Source of the DNA: Mycolicibacterium sp. HK-90
GTDB taxonomy: Bacteria; Actinomycetota; Actinomycetes; Mycobacteriales; Mycobacteriaceae
DNA length: 64,000 nt
Assembly (NCBI RefSeq): GCF_030486405.1
Contig: NZ_CP129613.1
Location: forward strand, 3,348,001-3,412,000
Reading direction: 5' to 3'
A program made the translations under genes and the position numbers. The notes under the pieces were generated by a model. The model was not told the DNA's origin, ran no database searches, and saw only the letters and a list, made by a program, of their open reading frames with translations. This document shows, piece by piece, positions 19,510 to 27,580 of the stretch (the stretch's first letter is position 1; each line of letters begins with the position of its first letter).

Positions 19510-21069
19510 TCAGCTGTCGGGCTCCACGCTCTCGTCGCCGTCCGACTCCTCGGCCGGGACTGCCTCCAACGGAACGCTTTCCGCGCGTTGAGCACCGACG
19601 GCTGAGGCGCTGTCCGCCGGTTGGAGGCGGACCACCTGGCCCACTGCACGGCGCAGCCCGGGCTGTCCGTCTTTACGGAAGAACTCACCGATGCGACCTG
19701 CGCGGTACCGCAGCGGCGAGCCGAGCAGCTCACCCATCACCACGCCGCTGCCGAGCGCCAACGCCGTCGCTGCCGCGCTCAGCAGGTGCGCGAGCCCCTC
19801 CCCGAACTTCTCGTCGACGGCGAAGGCGAACACCGCCCAGAACACCGAGAGGCCGGGCAGCATCGGCATGATGCCGGCGGTCGCCGTCACCAGCGCGGGC
19901 GACTGCCGGCGGATGGAGATCAACGTCGCCAGGAAACCGACACCGATCGCCGCGATCCCGGTGGCCGCCCACTGGCCGAATCCGGCCGTCCCCAACCCGA
20001 TCAACGTCAGCTCGGCCAGCCCGGCCGCCAACCCCGCTGTGGGCAATGACCGCAGCGGTGCGTAGCTGGCCATGGTGAGGCAGATCCCGGCCAGCGCGGC
20101 GCCCAGGACCGCGAGCACGATCGGCAACGGTCCTCTCGGCGTGATGAACGTGCCGGCCGTGTTGACGTGCAGTTCGATCTGGATCCCCAGCAGGGTGGCT
20201 GCCTGCAGCGCACCCGTGATGCCCACGACGATTCCGGCCGTGAGAAAGACCGCGTCGCCGAGGCGCGCGACCGCGGTGACCATGTAACCGGTCAATGCGT
20301 CCTGCACTGCACCGACCAGGGTCATGCCGGACAGCAACAACACGATCCCGGTGGCGACCAGTGCACTGAGACCCTGACCGGTGTACCGGTAGGCAGCCAG
20401 CGCGATCAACGTCGCGATCGCCGCTCCGACCGCATGCTGAAAGAAGAACGGGGTGCCGATCCGATTCAGCAGGCGGCCAACCCGGTCGATCAGCGCGGCA
20501 GTCACGGTGGCCAGCAGGCAGGTCAACCAGTTGCCGCCCAGCAGCATCGCGATACCGAGGGCGAACCCCGCCCACCCCGCCGTCGCCAGCCACCGCGGGA
20601 ACGGATGCGGGCTCTCGGTCAGCTCATCCATGGCCTCGTGTGCCTCGTCGACGGTGATACCGCCGGAGGTGATGCGCCTGACCAATCGGTCGAGCTCGGC
20701 CAGCCTGGTGTAGTCCGTGGACCTGGTCCGGACGGCTCGCATGATCGTGACCGGCGGGCTGTCGGCGGTCGGCAGCGCCGACACGATGATGGTCGCCACC
20801 GTGATGTCGACGACGCAGTCGGTGAGCCGGTACGCCTGCGCGACGTCCTGCGTAGTGGCCACGACATCCGCGGTACCCGAACCCGACGACAGCATGACCT
20901 CGGCGAGCCGGATGGTCAGGTCCAGAACCTTGCGGGTGTGCACGTCACCCATCCCGGCCGACGTGCGGCTGCGCCGGCCGGCGACCGGTGCGGGATCGCG
21001 TCGCCCACGAAGGGCCATGCGCAACCCACCGCGTAGGCGCGCCTTACCGTTCAACCCTTCCTCGGTCAT
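19510..21069 (-). CDS. Threonine/serine exporter (ThrE family)
   Basis: 519 residues from ATG at 21069. The N-terminal ThrE domain includes VLDLTIRLAEVMLSSGSGTADV and YRLTDCVVDITVATIIVSA, a cytoplasmic hydrolase-like region; about ten membrane helices follow (WLATAGWAGFALGIAMLLGGN onward) and a hydrophilic acidic tail. This fused layout (DUF1212 plus DUF3815) matches Corynebacterium ThrE, which exports threonine and serine with the proton-motive force. Convergent with the SMP-30 gene, 10 bp apart. Confidence 0.9.
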   Translation of the reverse strand: MTEEGLNGKARLRGGLRMALRGRRDPAPVAGRRSRTSAGMGDVHTRKVLDLTIRLAEVMLSSGSGTADVVATTQDVAQAYRLTDCVVDITVATIIVSALPTADSPPVTIMRAVRTRSTDYTRLAELDRLVRRITSGGITVDEAHEAMDELTESPHPFPRWLATAGWAGFALGIAMLLGGNWLTCLLATVTAALIDRVGRLLNRIGTPFFFQHAVGAAIATLIALAAYRYTGQGLSALVATGIVLLLSGMTLVGAVQDALTGYMVTAVARLGDAVFLTAGIVVGITGALQAATLLGIQIELHVNTAGTFITPRGPLPIVLAVLGAALAGICLTMASYAPLRSLPTAGLAAGLAELTLIGLGTAGFGQWAATGIAAIGVGFLATLISIRRQSPALVTATAGIMPMLPGLSVFWAVFAFAVDEKFGEGLAHLLSAAATALALGSGVVMGELLGSPLRYRAGRIGEFFRKDGQPGLRRAVGQVVRLQPADSASAVGAQRAESVPLEAVPAEESDGDESVEPDS

Positions 21070-21274
21070 CTCTGAAAAGGGTACTGATGAACGGCCGCGT
21101 GCCGCCGTAAGCCAGGGCCGACCGACAGGTGACGTCAGTTGGAACGAGCGGTCGCGCGGATCGCGCGGCGGCCACCAACCCGGTTGCCGTGGCAGTGACT
21201 GGGTTGGGTGCCACATCGGGTTGTTCTGGTACACAAGGCCGTTCGACGCCCGGAGGTCGGTGGCAGGCGGTGGG

Positions 21275-22306
21275 CTACCGCTGGAACCGTACGTACCGGT
21301 CCACAGCCGCAGCGTCACCTTCGGAGTACGTCACGCTGTCCACCTGGGTACCGTGATCGTCGACCAGCAGCAGGTTCCCGCCGGAGTTGCCGAGTTGGGC
21401 GCCTGACCCGTCGAGCACGACAACCGCCGACGCGCCCGGAGTCAGATCGGCGTCCAGCTTGCTCTCGCGTCCACTGCGATCCACCAAACGCCAACCCTGC
21501 AGTGACACCGTGGTAGTGGCGTAATTGCCGATCACCACCGCTTCGTGCCCAGGATCCGAACCGGCGGGATTGAGAAGCGCCCGTTCCAGATACGCCGGCC
21601 CGGGAATCGCCGCGCCACCCGGTGCCGTCCCGATCAACCGGGACAGGGGCTGCGAGGCGGCGGCCGCATCGCCGTCCACATCGGTCGGCACCCGCTGGGT
21701 CTGGAAGGCCAGCAGGATCCCGACCACCCGGTCGGGGAAGGCCAGCAGAAGCCCGCCGTCGTGGAATGCGCCGTTGTCACCGACGTGAGCGCCGACATTG
21801 CCCTGGTTCATGTGGATGTCGTGGATGCCGTGAAGACCGTCGGCGTTTCCGAACTCGGCATCGATCGGCTTGTGCAGATTGCGGTCGAACTTCGCGCCGA
21901 AGGCATACAGCTCGCCGCCGGCCGTCTGGCACTGCGTCAGGTACAGGCTCAACAGATCCTGCAGATCATCGGCGTTCGAACTGCCGCTCGGGGGCAGTGC
22001 CCGGCCGAGGCCGAAATCGAACAACGGCGCCTTCACGTAGTCCAGGGAGGCCGCCGACGTGGGCGATGTGTGCGAAAAACCGGATGGCACGGCGGGCAAT
22101 CCGGCGACGATGGGGTGGCCGACCAGTGGGTCCACCACCCAGAACACGACCTCGCTGCCGTCGTTGGACTGCACGTTGACCGCGATCCGCCACGGTTGTC
22201 CGGAGTCGTCGACCGCCCGGATCTGCAGGTGCGGGGTGGACTGCCCGTCTTCCCGGACGAACCGGTCAGGCCGGGCGCGCAGGACCCCGTAGGTGGTGAT
22301 CGCCAT
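21275..22306 (-). CDS. DUF2278 (YukJ-like) protein with C-terminal lamin-tail domain
   Basis: 343 residues, ATG at 22306 with GAGGAG 8 nt upstream. Residues 1-220 match DUF2278/YukJ: YGVLRARPDRFVRE, TPHLQIRAVDD, AVNVQSNDGSEVVFWV, then GIHDIHMNQGN and FQTQRVPTDVDGD. Residues about 245-343 resemble a lamin-tail domain (EAVVIGNYATTTVSLQGWRLVDRSG ... LDGSGAQLGNSGGNLLLVDDHG), often found in extracellular or nuclease-linked proteins. No signal peptide and no known activity. Confidence 0.82.
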   Translation of the reverse strand: MAITTYGVLRARPDRFVREDGQSTPHLQIRAVDDSGQPWRIAVNVQSNDGSEVVFWVVDPLVGHPIVAGLPAVPSGFSHTSPTSAASLDYVKAPLFDFGLGRALPPSGSSNADDLQDLLSLYLTQCQTAGGELYAFGAKFDRNLHKPIDAEFGNADGLHGIHDIHMNQGNVGAHVGDNGAFHDGGLLLAFPDRVVGILLAFQTQRVPTDVDGDAAAASQPLSRLIGTAPGGAAIPGPAYLERALLNPAGSDPGHEAVVIGNYATTTVSLQGWRLVDRSGRESKLDADLTPGASAVVVLDGSGAQLGNSGGNLLLVDDHGTQVDSVTYSEGDAAAVDRYVRFQR

Positions 22307-22416
22307 GATCGACTCCTCGTTTCGACGCGGACACAAGGTCTTTCGGGTGTCCGCCATCGGCAACGTATCGAGCCCGCACCGGTCCGGGCACGCGTAGCCG
22401 ACTACCCGAAACGGCG

Positions 22417-23211
22417 CTACCGCCCGTGGGAGGCGAAGAACTGGGCGGAGGCGTCCGACGCGTCGAATGCACGGCTCGCGGCCCCGACAGCCTGCACCGG
22501 GAGGATCTCGGGCACTCCCGGCCAGGTGTGGCCGCCCCCGTCGACCCGCATGAACACCACCGACGTGCCGGCCGCGCACCCATTCGAGGCGATCCGGTGG
22601 GTCTCGGTGCCGTCGCCGGTGGCGGGCAGCACCTCGTCAGACGGTGCAGCGCAGCCGTTCACCTGCCGCCAGAGGTCCACCAACGCCGGCCCGGAGAGCA
22701 CGGTGCTGCCTCCGCCGCGGCCCGTCATCGGCCCGCCGTTGAACGGTACGACCGGGTCTGCGGTGCCGTAGGTGGCCAGAACCGACACCGGCCGGGACGG
22801 ATTGCAGCCCACGTTCGTCCCCAATGTGCCGGTGACCGGGGCGATCGCCGCGAACAGATCAGCGCGGTCACAGGCCAGCCGATTGGCCATGAACCCGCCG
22901 GCGGACATCCCGGTGGCGTACACCCGGCCGCGCGGGATGCCGTTCTCGTCGACGAGACGATCGACCAGGGCCGAGATGAACCCGACGTCGTCGACGCCCT
23001 GGCGGTCGGGCACCGAGGCGCCCCGGCCGTCGGCCCAGCTGTAGTCGATGCCGTCGGGATAGACCACGGCGAACCCATGGGCGTCGGCGACCGCGTCGTA
23101 ATGGGTGAGCGCGGCCTGGTCCGCACCGGTGGCACCAGCGGCATGCAGATTGACGACAAGTCCCGAGGGCGGGCCACCGGCGGGCAGATGGAGCCGTGCC
23201 CAGGGTCGAGG
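22417..23211 (-). pseudogene. 5'-truncated polyhydroxybutyrate-depolymerase-like (LpqP-type) esterase
   Basis: The reading frame opens immediately after, and in the same frame as, the TGA of the upstream gene. The translated stretch begins WARLHLPAGGPPSGLVVNLHAAG, part of the catalytic domain that contains the oxyanion loop. The nucleophile elbow is ATGMSAGGF, followed by VLATYGTADPVVPFNGG (Asp) and GGGHTWPG (His). Homologues have an upstream signal or lipoprotein peptide and about 40 more residues; none is present. The only in-frame starts (GTG 23067 onward) lie after the oxyanion loop, so a normal enzyme cannot be made. Probably a deletion remnant; read-through of the TGA is an alternative. 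Confidence 0.6.
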
Positions 23212-23868
23212 TCAGCCCAGGATGAACGGCAGCCTCGGGGCCGCAGCGCCCAGCGCCGTCTGCTCCGAATCGGTGGGCGCCCGTCGGCCCGTGCCGATCA
23301 ACAGCGCGTCCTCATCGGAGAAGGCCACGGGAAACTCCAGGCCCGCGATGCTCTCGAGCATCGCCCGCGATCGGGCCAGCCCGGCCGCCGGTGGCCCGGC
23401 CGTCTCGGGCAGGTGGGCGATCAGATCGAGGTGGTGCAACGTCCATTCCAGGACGTACGCATCGAGGTAGTCGCCGACGGTGAGCACCTGACCACGCGTG
23501 CCGACCCGCAGACTCGGATCGGCGAGCTCGGCGGCCCGCCCCGCCGCCGCACCCAGATCGTCGAGGTGGAACTTGAGCAGGGCCGGGTCCTGGTATGCGG
23601 CGGCCAGCCGGACGGTCAGCGCGTCCAACGGGTCCTCGCCGGTGGGAGGCGTGCCCGACACCTCCCAGTACGTCAGCGCACTGCGGGTGGGTTCGGCATC
23701 GGCCGGGGTGGCCAGGGTGATCAACACATCCTGGGCGTCAATGACCAGGTGGCACACCAGGTCTCGGATCAACCAGCCGGCACAGCCGGAGGGCTGCTCG
23801 AAGGTCTCCGGACGCAGGCCGGCGACCGCCGTGCGCAGCGCGGTCCACGATTCTGAAAACAGGCCCAC
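23212..23868 (-). CDS. Maleylpyruvate-isomerase-like (MDMPI, DinB-fold) protein
   Basis: 218 residues from GTG at 23868. N-terminal MDMPI domain with FEQPSGCAGWLIRDLVCHLVIDAQ; the conserved WxxxDxxxH metal-site pattern is partly kept. A central four-helix part includes YLDAYVLEWTLHHLDLIAHL (His and Glu of the divalent metal site). Members include mycothiol-dependent maleylpyruvate isomerase and many uncharacterised mycothiol-dependent enzymes; I cannot assign the substrate. No strong ribosome site, so possibly leaderless. The gene ends directly at the truncated esterase frame. Confidence 0.78.
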   Translation of the reverse strand: MGLFSESWTALRTAVAGLRPETFEQPSGCAGWLIRDLVCHLVIDAQDVLITLATPADAEPTRSALTYWEVSGTPPTGEDPLDALTVRLAAAYQDPALLKFHLDDLGAAAGRAAELADPSLRVGTRGQVLTVGDYLDAYVLEWTLHHLDLIAHLPETAGPPAAGLARSRAMLESIAGLEFPVAFSDEDALLIGTGRRAPTDSEQTALGAAAPRLPFILG

Positions 23869-23889
23869 GACTGCAAACTAGCAGCGCGC

Positions 23890-23967
23890 CTACTGTAGGG
23901 CCGCCGTCCAGTCGTACGGCAGGAACTTGCCGTCGAACGTCACGACGGTGATCTCATCTCGGCTCAT
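23890..23967 (-). CDS. Possible 25-residue micro-ORF
   Basis: An ATG at 23967 opens a 25-codon frame (MSRDEITVVTFDGKF...) ending in TAG. It lies in the short gap between the FAAL and MDMPI genes, 27 bp after the FAAL stop and on the same strand. The composition is protein-like, but the ribosome site is weak and there is no family match I know. It may be a small translated ORF or the remnant of a longer gene; a TTG 30 nt upstream is in frame. Confidence 0.25.
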   Translation of the reverse strand: MSRDEITVVTFDGKFLPYDWTAALQ

Positions 23968-23993
23968 TCCAGCAGCGTGCCCGCGCGACGCGG

Positions 23994-25859
23994 TCAACGC
24001 ACGCCCAGCGTGCCCTCAAGGTACTCGGTGCGGCAGGCCACCCGGGCCAGCTTGCCGCTGGTGGTCCGTGGGATCGCCCCGGCCGGAAGGAATCGCAGAT
24101 CGGCCACGGTCAGGCCGTGCCGGTCGGCGACTGCGGCCCGTACGGCGTCCGCCGCCTCCTGTGGATCGGCCCGGCTGGTGCCGGCCGCACGTTCGGCGAT
24201 CACCACCAGCCGGGTGCCGTCACCGTCCGAACCGGCTCCGGAGTCCACCGTGAAGGCGGTGACGTAGCCACGCCGAACCAGTGGCGAAGCCTCGGCAACG
24301 GTCGCCTCGATGTCCTGCGGATAATGGCTCCGGCCATCGATGCGGACCAGGTCGGCCAGCCGCCCCGTCACGTAGAACTGGCCCTCGAAATACACGCCGA
24401 GGTCACCGGTGCGCAGCCAGGTGGCCTCGGCGGGCAACCCGTCGGCGTGGCTGCCCGAACCGAGCCGCGAGTGCAGTGACACCCCGAACGTCCTACGGGT
24501 CTCATCGGGGCGGCCCCAGTAGCCGCGTCCGATGTTGTTGCCGTGCAACCAGATCTCGCCGACCGTGCCGTCTGGAACTTCCGCGGCGGCCGGTCCGTCG
24601 GCGGTGGCCGGGTCGACGATCACCGCCCACAGACTGCGCGCCGGCTGACCACACGCCACGTGCGCGACCGCGCCGTCGGATTGGGCACTGACCCGGACCG
24701 CCCGCCCGACGGCGAGTTGCTCACGGTCGAAGTAGACCACCGCCGCCTGCTCGTCCGGGGCGATCGTCGAGATCAGCAGGGTCGCCTCGGCGATGCCGTA
24801 CGACGGTTTGAACGCCGTCGGCGGCAGCCCGTAGGGCGCGAACGTCTCGTTGAAAGCCGTTATCACCTCAGGGATCACCGGTTCAGAACCGATGATGAGC
24901 ACCACGTTGCCCAGGTCGATGTCCTCCCCCGGCGCCGGTGCACCACGCTGGGCGGTCCACTCATAGGCGAAGTTCGGCGCGGCCGTGATGACCCGGCCGT
25001 GCTTGGCTTCCTCCGACATCGCCCGGATCCACCGCTGCGGCCGGCGGATGAACGCAGTCGGTGACATCAGCGTGGAGTGCCCGCCGTACACCGCGGGAAA
25101 TCCGATCATGGACAGGCCCATGTCGTGATAGAGGGGTAACCAGCTGAGGCCGTGGGTGTTTCTGTTCAACAGGTCGATGGACAGAATCATCTGCAGCAGG
25201 TTGGTGCCCACCGCGCGGTGGGTGATCTCCACCCCGACGGGCGGTCGCGTCGAACCCGAGGTGTACTGCAGGTGCGAGATGTCGTCCGGGTCAACCGAGA
25301 TCGGGGTGAACGCATCCCCGGCCGCGTCGGGAACCTCATCGATCAGCACCACCCGAGGACGCCCGGACTCCGGCATCTTCTCCAGGAACGCCTGCACCGC
25401 CGCGTTACCGGCGAGCGTGGTGAGCACTGTGGTCGGGCGGGAATCCAGCAGTGCGGTTTCGAGTCGTTCGGCGTGGCCCTGCAACTCCGGCGCGAACAGG
25501 GGTACCGCGATGTTTCCCGCCTTGATGGCCGCGAAGAAACCGACGACATAATCGAGGCCCTGCGGCGCGAGGATGGCGACGCGGTCACCCCGGGCCGCCA
25601 CCTGCTGCAGCTGCGCCGCCACGGCCCGCAGCCGGACTCCCAATTGAGTCCAGGTCAGCTCGAGGGTCTGTTCCTCCGCGTGGCTGTGATCGAGATAGCG
25701 ATAGGCGACCTGGTCGCCGACGTGGGCGATGTTGCGGTCGATGAGTGAGATCAGGGTGGTGCCCGGGGGCAGCACGATGCCGCCGGCCTCGTCCAGACAG
25801 TCCTCGATGCGCAGCAGGCCTGCCGGAGCCTCATATTGAACCTGGGAACCGCTATCCAT
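23994..25859 (-). CDS. Fatty-acyl-AMP ligase (FAAL, FadD21/23/24/28-like)
   Basis: 621 residues, normal length for a FAAL. Adenylation signatures: HLQYTSGSTRPPVGVEITH (P-loop), SWLPLYHDMGLSMIGFP, FKPSYGIAEATLLIST, TWLRTGDLGVYFEGQFYVTGR and the catalytic Lys near the end in TTSGKLARVACR. FAALs activate fatty acids as acyl-adenylates and pass them to a polyketide synthase or other carrier rather than to CoA. The FAAL-type spacing around GLSWLPLYHDMG supports FAAL over a CoA ligase. No PKS, PapA or carrier-protein gene is adjacent, so its acceptor is unknown. Confidence 0.9.
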   Translation of the reverse strand: MDSGSQVQYEAPAGLLRIEDCLDEAGGIVLPPGTTLISLIDRNIAHVGDQVAYRYLDHSHAEEQTLELTWTQLGVRLRAVAAQLQQVAARGDRVAILAPQGLDYVVGFFAAIKAGNIAVPLFAPELQGHAERLETALLDSRPTTVLTTLAGNAAVQAFLEKMPESGRPRVVLIDEVPDAAGDAFTPISVDPDDISHLQYTSGSTRPPVGVEITHRAVGTNLLQMILSIDLLNRNTHGLSWLPLYHDMGLSMIGFPAVYGGHSTLMSPTAFIRRPQRWIRAMSEEAKHGRVITAAPNFAYEWTAQRGAPAPGEDIDLGNVVLIIGSEPVIPEVITAFNETFAPYGLPPTAFKPSYGIAEATLLISTIAPDEQAAVVYFDREQLAVGRAVRVSAQSDGAVAHVACGQPARSLWAVIVDPATADGPAAAEVPDGTVGEIWLHGNNIGRGYWGRPDETRRTFGVSLHSRLGSGSHADGLPAEATWLRTGDLGVYFEGQFYVTGRLADLVRIDGRSHYPQDIEATVAEASPLVRRGYVTAFTVDSGAGSDGDGTRLVVIAERAAGTSRADPQEAADAVRAAVADRHGLTVADLRFLPAGAIPRTTSGKLARVACRTEYLEGTLGVR

Positions 25860-25917
25860 GACCGCAGTCTAGGTCGCGGCCACGGCCCGGCTTTCCACCT
25901 GCGGAGACGGTGACCCG

Positions 25918-26355
25918 TCAGCGGCGTTCGAGTACGGTGCCCAGTTGCTCGGCGGTGAGGAGCCACCCGTTGTGGAAGTTGTCGAATTCCTCTGGCGGCA
26001 AAAGGGAATGCTCGATCGACATCATCGTCTGGCCATCGTCGACCGGCTCGAATTCCACGTTGACGATGCTCACCGTGGTCGGATCGGACCAGTCCGAATT
26101 GCTCCACGTGAAGCGCAGCACACGGGGTCGGTCGACGATCAGGAACTGTCCGGTGATCAGTACGCTCGTACCGGAATCGTCGATGTCGAAACGGACGAGT
26201 CCGCCGACGCGCGGCTCGACCGCGACGGTGACACAGTAGACCGGGCGGGGGCACATCCACTCGCGCAGCGAATCCGGATCGAGCCACTGGTCGAACACCA
26301 CTTCGGGGGCCGCGGGCATCAATCGCCGGACCCGGACCGTGACTGCGTCGGTCAC
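25918..26355 (-). CDS. SRPBCC/AHSA1-domain protein
   Basis: 145 residues from GTG at 26355, which overlaps the TGA of the ArsR gene by four bases (GTGA), so the two are translationally coupled. Fold signatures: MPAAPEVVFDQWLDPDSLREWMCP, GGLVRFDIDDSG, ITGQFLIVDRPRVLRFTWSN and NGWLLTAEQLGTVLERR. AHSA1/Aha1-like SRPBCC proteins bind hydrophobic ligands. Coupled ArsR-SRPBCC pairs are common in actinobacteria, but ligands are unknown. Confidence 0.85.
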   Translation of the reverse strand: MTDAVTVRVRRLMPAAPEVVFDQWLDPDSLREWMCPRPVYCVTVAVEPRVGGLVRFDIDDSGTSVLITGQFLIVDRPRVLRFTWSNSDWSDPTTVSIVNVEFEPVDDGQTMMSIEHSLLPPEEFDNFHNGWLLTAEQLGTVLERR

Positions 26356-26684
26356 CGGGAATCGGCCTCCCGCAGAAGTTTTGCGGCCAGTGCGTCGGCG
26401 CGACTGGACCAGAAATCCGTCTGCTCGCTCATCCACTGCTGAGCCTTCGTCAAGCCGTCCTGCTTGAGCGAGACCCAGTGTTCGCGGCCGCGGACCTCGC
26501 GCTGCACCAGCCCCGCCGCTTCCAGAACCCCGATGTGTCGCGACACCCCGGCAAAGGTCATCGGCAGCGGGGCGGCCAGATCGCTGATGCGGGCATCACC
26601 CGCCCGCAGCGCCTCCAGCAACCGCCGGCGGGTCGAATCGGCCAGCGCCGAGTAGGCGCGGTCCAGAACCTGATCTTCAACCAC
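26352..26684 (-). CDS. ArsR-family transcriptional repressor
   Basis: 110 residues from GTG at 26684. Winged helix-turn-helix: ALADSTRRRLLEALRAGDARISDLAAPLPMTFAGVSRHIGVLEAAGLVQREVRGREHWVSL. No metal-binding Cys/His cluster is visible, so it likely senses an organic ligand or acts through its SRPBCC partner. It is divergent from the DUF899 gene. Two copies of TCAAC-N6-GTTGA lie in and beside its start region, one of them across its own initiation codon, which suggests autorepression and control of the divergent gene. The open frame continues upstream of the GTG, but homologues start near DQVLDRAYSALAD. Confidence 0.85.
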   Translation of the reverse strand: MVEDQVLDRAYSALADSTRRRLLEALRAGDARISDLAAPLPMTFAGVSRHIGVLEAAGLVQREVRGREHWVSLKQDGLTKAQQWMSEQTDFWSSRADALAAKLLREADSR

Positions 26685-26692
26685 CTTGTTGA
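26677..26692. promoter_or_regulatory. ArsR operator copy 1
   Basis: TCAAC-N6-GTTGA inverted repeat covering the GTG start codon (26684) of the ArsR gene. It has the same half-sites and spacing as the copy at 26729-26748, 54 bp away. Confidence 0.55.
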
Positions 26693-26728
26693 CTATAGCC
26701 CCGGGTCGTGGTGTGCTGGGGTCATAAC

Positions 26729-26748
26729 ATTCAACCAATATGTTGAAT
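26729..26748. promoter_or_regulatory. ArsR operator copy 2
   Basis: ATTCAAC-N6-GTTGAAT, a perfect seven-base inverted repeat in the intergenic region between ArsR and the DUF899 gene. A bound repressor here could block both divergent promoters. Prediction from symmetry and duplication. Confidence 0.6.
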
Positions 26749-26769
26749 ATTCGGACGACGGGAGCAGCC

Positions 26770-27546
26770 ATGCAGAACCCACCGATCGTGCCGGCAGCGG
26801 AATGGCAGGACGCCCTCCGGGAAATGCTGGTCAAGGAAAAGGAATTCACCCGAGCGCGTGACGAACTCGCCGCACAACGTAGGCGCATGCCGTGGACCCC
26901 GGTGACCAAGGACTACACGTTCGACGGGCCGGACGGCCGGGCAACCCTGCTCGACCTGTTCGCCGGGCGCCGTCAGTTGATCGTCTACCGCGCCTTCCTC
27001 GATCCGGGCCTGGACGGCTGGCCCGACCACGGCTGCGTCGGCTGTTCGCTGATGGCCGACCACATCGGCAACCTGGCCCACCTGAACTCCCGCGACACCA
27101 CCCTGGTCTACGTGTCCCGCGGGCCGCAGCCCGACATCGCACGCATCAAGGCGCACATGGGCTGGAACCACCCCTGGTACACGATGGTGCCCGGTCCCGA
27201 CGCGGAATTCGACGTGGACTTCGATGTCGACGAATGGCACGGCACCAATGCGTTCATCCGCGACGGGGACCGGATCTTCCGTACGTACTTCATCAACGAC
27301 CGCGGGGACGAGGTCTTCGTCAACACCTGGAACTTCCTGGACATGACGGCGCTGGGCCGCCAGGAAACCTGGGAGGACTCGCCACCGGGATACCCGCAGA
27401 CCAAACCCTACGAATGGTGGTCCTGGCACGACACCTACGCCGAACACGAGCCGTCCCGGTGGTTCGGCGAACCCGATCAGGACAACCCGCGCGATCCACG
27501 CCCGCCACGCGACGGTGCCTGCGGCGCCTGCGGCGGTAACCCCTGA
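26770..27546 (+). CDS. DUF899 (thioredoxin-like) family protein
   Basis: 258 residues from ATG at 26770, GGGAG 6 nt upstream. Typical DUF899 blocks: EWQDALREMLVKEKEFTRARDELAAQRRRMPW, KDYTFDGPDGRATLLDLF, and the active-site-like DHGCVGCSLMADH with a CxxC pair, then GWNHPWYTM and WEDSPPGYPQT. The fold is thioredoxin-like; the reaction is unknown. The tail ends in a Cys-rich DGACGACGGNP. Likely controlled by the divergent ArsR through the paired inverted repeats. The next gene starts 34 bp downstream. Confidence 0.88.
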   Translation: MQNPPIVPAAEWQDALREMLVKEKEFTRARDELAAQRRRMPWTPVTKDYTFDGPDGRATLLDLFAGRRQLIVYRAFLDPGLDGWPDHGCVGCSLMADHIGNLAHLNSRDTTLVYVSRGPQPDIARIKAHMGWNHPWYTMVPGPDAEFDVDFDVDEWHGTNAFIRDGDRIFRTYFINDRGDEVFVNTWNFLDMTALGRQETWEDSPPGYPQTKPYEWWSWHDTYAEHEPSRWFGEPDQDNPRDPRPPRDGACGACGGNP

Positions 27547-27580
27547 TAACACCGTCCAGGCCATTGGAGAAGATGGGTGG

